From assembly GCF_051175565.1 (NCBI RefSeq), contig NZ_CP195105.1, positions 2,852,001 to 2,916,000 on the forward strand: a DNA stretch of 64,000 bases, in the 5' to 3' direction. The stretch's first letter is position 1. Each line of letters starts with the position of its first letter. A program made the translations under genes and the position numbers. Under the pieces are notes generated by a model that saw only the letters and a program-made list of their open reading frames with translations, was not told the origin of the DNA and made no database searches. Positions 61,377-64,000 of this stretch are shown in pieces. This DNA comes from Daejeonia sp002484105. GTDB taxonomy: Bacteria; Bacteroidota; Bacteroidia; Flavobacteriales; Weeksellaceae.

Positions 61377-62679
61377 TATCCTCCTCATTACCCGACGTGA
61401 ATATCTGACACAGGTAAAGAAAAAATCCTTCGTCGTACTCACCATCCTGGCACCGGTAATGCTGGCAGCTTTCGGTGTGCTGATTTCGATGATGATTAAA
61501 GCCAACCAGACGGAAGCACATATTCAGGTGGTAGACCGCAGCGGACTTTTTGCACCGGAACTGAAGTCGGGAAAAAATGTAATGTATCACAATCTGGGGA
61601 ACAGCAATATTTCGCCCGAAAAGGAACTCTGCCACTCCACCGAAACCGATGGTTTCCTCATGATCCCCGCACTGAAAGATCATAATTTTGATGCATTGGA
61701 AAGCGGCACCGAACTTCTCGTCAACAAAAAAATAGGCTTTGACACGAAACAGAAAATAGCCGGTGATCTGAAAAAAATCATTCAAAAGCATAAAATTAAA
61801 GCGCTGGGACTGAACCGCCAGCAGATTGACGATATCGATAAAAACTTCGATCTGAAAGTTGAAAGCCTGAACAAGGAAGAAAAAGCAGACAGCGACCTTG
61901 CTTTTGGTGTAAAGAGCGGCCTGGGCATGACACTGATGTATGTGACTTTTATGTTCATCATCATCTATGGAGTGCGTGTGATGCGCAGTGTGCTGGAAGA
62001 AAAAAACAACCGCGTGGTAGAGATCATTATTTCTTCCGTAAAACCTTTTGACCTGATGATGGGGAAAATTCTCGGCGTTACCCTCGTTGCATTGACACAA
62101 TTTGTGATCTGGATTGCGATGTCCGTCACGGGTGCTTTATTCCTGAATACCGGCTTTTCGGCGATGCAGAAAAGCCTGCCCGGCACGGAAGACCATGCCA
62201 TGATGCAGAAACTGGATTTCAGCCAGTATGCTACGGAAATTTCGCATATCCTGCTCGGACTGAACTTTCCGCTTATCATCCTTGTTTTTATTGTTTTTTT
62301 CCTTCTCGGGTATGTTTTCTACAGTTCGGTATATGCTGCGATTGGCTCTGCAGTGGACAACGAAACCGAAACACAGCAGTTTACGCTTTTTGCAATAGTC
62401 CCACTGATGCTGGGCATGTACGGAAGTTTCACAATTATGAACAATCCGGACGGTCCGCTGGCATTCTGGTTGTCGGTGATTCCCTTCACATCACCTGTAG
62501 CAATGATTGCGAGAATTCCTTTTGGCGTTCCGCTGTGGCAGATTCTGCTGTCTTTTGTGCTTCTGCTGGGATCAACATTACTGATGGTGTCCGTTGCGGC
62601 CCGCATCTACCGAATCGGCATCCTTACCTATGGCAACAAAGCTACTCTGAAAGAAATCTGGAGGTGGATGAGGAATTGA
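61369..62679 (+). CDS. ABC transporter permease (NatB-like)
   Basis: A 436-residue ABC-2 type permease. One helix near the N-terminus (about 22-43) is followed by a large extracytoplasmic loop (about 45-180), then five helices in the C-terminal half (LGMTLMYVTFMFIIIYGV, LVALTQFVIWIAMSVTGALF, FPLIILVFIVFFLLGYVFY and others). The architecture matches NatB, which exports Na+ with NatA. Substrate not proven. A terminator follows at 62703. Confidence 0.88.
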   Translation: MNNILLITRREYLTQVKKKSFVVLTILAPVMLAAFGVLISMMIKANQTEAHIQVVDRSGLFAPELKSGKNVMYHNLGNSNISPEKELCHSTETDGFLMIPALKDHNFDALESGTELLVNKKIGFDTKQKIAGDLKKIIQKHKIKALGLNRQQIDDIDKNFDLKVESLNKEEKADSDLAFGVKSGLGMTLMYVTFMFIIIYGVRVMRSVLEEKNNRVVEIIISSVKPFDLMMGKILGVTLVALTQFVIWIAMSVTGALFLNTGFSAMQKSLPGTEDHAMMQKLDFSQYATEISHILLGLNFPLIILVFIVFFLLGYVFYSSVYAAIGSAVDNETETQQFTLFAIVPLMLGMYGSFTIMNNPDGPLAFWLSVIPFTSPVAMIARIPFGVPLWQILLSFVLLLGSTLLMVSVAARIYRIGILTYGNKATLKEIWRWMRN

Positions 62680-62702
62680 TTTCCCGTCAAATTAAAGTAA
62701 AA

Positions 62703-62736
62703 AACTCACCTTCATCATGATGGGTGAGTTTTTTTA
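62703..62736 (+). terminator. Terminator of the ABC exporter operon
   Basis: Stem AACTCACC/GGTGAGTT, a 12-nt loop and T7. Confidence 0.88.
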
Positions 62737-62761
62737 ATAGAATTCAAATTACTAATTGAAA

Positions 62762-64000
62762 TTATTTCTCAATCACTTCATTGATGGGGGTACCAACGTT
62801 GCCGCTTGGGTTTTCTATTTTCAGGAGTTGAGCAATGGTAGGTGCAATGTCTGTCATAAAATGTGGCTGACTGCTCTCACCATGTTTTATTTTCCAGCCC
62901 ATAAAAATCAATGGAATATGTGCATCATAAGAATTCCAGACACTGTGTGTGGTTCCTTTTTTGGCGTAGGAAGGCAGCATGCTGTCATGAGAAATCACCT
63001 GAATATCACCACTGCGCTGCCAGTTGTACCCATTGATGATTCTGGTCTTTATGGGTTCCGGAATACTGGATTGTGCTGCTTTCTGAAGGTCTACGGCATA
63101 AAGTATTCTTTCGTTCTGGTTCAGGATATCGAGGATAAACTGCTTTACTGCATCTTTCTGTAAACCTTTAGACTGAATTTCCGCATCATTCAGATATATC
63201 TGATAATTCATCACAGAAGCGACAAGTTTGTCTGATCCGAATTTCTGCTGAAGCTGATCTGCAAGATCCTTTTTCAGGCCCTCATCAAAATAACCCGTCA
63301 TCATTTTATTTGCCTGGAGAAACCCCACAGAATGCGCACCGCCATGGTCTGCAGAAAGAAACACCAGGTAGTTGCCCTGTCCTACTTTTTTGTCCAGATA
63401 TTGGAAGAAATCGGCCAGATCTTTGTCGAGTCTCAGATATACATCTTCAACTTCCACGGAATTGGGTCCAAAAGCATGCCCCGAATAATCTGTTGAGGCC
63501 AGGTTAACCGCTAAAAAATCGGTGATATCATCTGCACCGAGCTGATAATTGGCCAGCGCATGTTCTGCAAAATCAAGGGTCAGTGTATTTCCGAAGGGTG
63601 TGGTTCTGATAATTCCTTTTTTCTTTGCATAATCTGCCGCGAGATTGTTGTATGGGAAAACAGATTTCTGTGCACTACCAAGAAGATTTTCCCAGGGGAC
63701 ATCATCTGCAGAACTTTCTGTATATTCCGCTATTGGAAGCAGCGTATTCCATCCGTTGGCAACCAGCTTTTCCGGCATTTTATCTCCATTGTAGTCCTTG
63801 ACCCATTTTGGGAGTTCATTCATATAATAACTGCTGGTGATGAAGTTTCCTGTAGAATCGTCAAACCAGAAAGCTGCTGTAGGATTGTGACCTGCGGGAA
63901 GAATGGATGCGCGGTCTTTGAGTGACACTCCGACTACTTTCCCCTGAAAATTGGTTGCAAGACGCAACTGATCGGTAATGGTAGAACTCCATAAATTCTT
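62762..64000 (-). CDS. PafA-type alkaline phosphatase (partial; 5' end outside the window)
   Basis: At least 412 codons of an alkaline phosphatase-superfamily enzyme; the frame stays open to the window edge. Metal ligands seen: Asp/His in NLASTDYSGHAFG, Asp-His in LSADHGGAHS, and the last His in GTTHSVWNSYDAHIPLIF. The nucleophile Thr and signal peptide should lie in the missing part. PafA is a periplasmic Ca2+/Zn-activated phosphatase known from Elizabethkingia (Flavobacterium) meningosepticum and Flavobacterium johnsoniae; a nucleotide pyrophosphatase role is an alternative. Reading begins upstream of 63967, where an in-frame TTG lies. Confidence 0.88.
   Translation of the reverse strand, partial: KNLWSSTITDQLRLATNFQGKVVGVSLKDRASILPAGHNPTAAFWFDDSTGNFITSSYYMNELPKWVKDYNGDKMPEKLVANGWNTLLPIAEYTESSADDVPWENLLGSAQKSVFPYNNLAADYAKKKGIIRTTPFGNTLTLDFAEHALANYQLGADDITDFLAVNLASTDYSGHAFGPNSVEVEDVYLRLDKDLADFFQYLDKKVGQGNYLVFLSADHGGAHSVGFLQANKMMTGYFDEGLKKDLADQLQQKFGSDKLVASVMNYQIYLNDAEIQSKGLQKDAVKQFILDILNQNERILYAVDLQKAAQSSIPEPIKTRIINGYNWQRSGDIQVISHDSMLPSYAKKGTTHSVWNSYDAHIPLIFMGWKIKHGESSQPHFMTDIAPTIAQLLKIENPSGNVGTPINEVIEK

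Noticed and set aside
60246..61505. 419-codon minus-strand ORF opposite the ABC ATPase
   Set aside because: Shadow of the ABC gene; no recognisable domain.
1..64000. CRISPR arrays, rRNA genes and additional tRNAs
   Set aside because: No regularly spaced repeats and no rRNA-like sequence; only tRNA-Cys gave a full cloverleaf.

Overview
The window reads as a chromosomal segment of a flavobacterium, most likely of the Chryseobacterium group (Weeksellaceae). The signs are promoters of the Bacteroidota type (TTG, about 19-21 bp, then TAnnTTTG) in front of many genes, almost no Shine-Dalgarno sequences, a GldD gliding/type IX secretion lipoprotein, a CarboxypepD_reg/TonB-dependent receptor, a PER/VEB/CME-like class A beta-lactamase (now broken), and a moderate G+C content. 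No rRNA, CRISPR array, phage or conjugative module was seen.

Layout. 1-6 kb: Gfo/Idh oxidoreductase, a class A beta-lactamase with an in-frame stop, 3-hydroxybutyryl-CoA dehydrogenase, and an EptA/MCR-like phosphoethanolamine transferase split by an IS4-family element. 6-18 kb: housekeeping genes (META lipoprotein, pheT, CNNM/CorC-like protein, dnaN, purL, purB, small membrane proteins). 18-35 kb: an AsnC regulator, tamB back to back with tsaD-rsmE, an FMN oxidoreductase, the operon mutY-gldD-pfkB-PPIase-SurA-like, then hup, a 29-residue basic protein and rng/cafA. 35-44 kb: a sulfur-themed region. It holds a SAM-I riboswitch in front of a cystathionine synthase/lyase and an SGNH hydrolase, a metN remnant, DUF4395, tRNA-Cys, a tiny Cys-rich ORF, a JmjC-type oxygenase, a fused siroheme-synthase-like/TauE-SafE transporter, an Rrf2 regulator and a TonB-dependent receptor. 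Five promoters here share the 13-bp pattern TACWWAWYTDRTA. In two of the three sites nearest the rrf2 gene it is embedded in, or partly in, a longer palindrome. 44-48.6 kb: a glucokinase-like protein and a deletion scar joining truncated fhs to a truncated outer-membrane protein gene. 48.7-54.3 kb: a 5.6-kb accessory island bounded by a perfect 69-bp direct repeat that copies the 3' end of a TlpA-like gene. 55-64 kb: FkbM methyltransferase, O-antigen-type flippase, GNAT-nitrilase fusion, dus, a Na+-type ABC exporter, and a PafA-type alkaline phosphatase cut by the window edge.

The most interesting signal is the 37-44 kb region. A cysteine/sulfur-linked regulator, probably Rrf2-type, may control Met/Cys synthesis, a Cys-codon-rich micro-ORF next to tRNA-Cys, and an uptake/oxygenation/export set. 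A second theme is gene decay: bla, eptA, metN, fhs, an OMP gene and one island gene are all broken in ways that can be read directly from the sequence.
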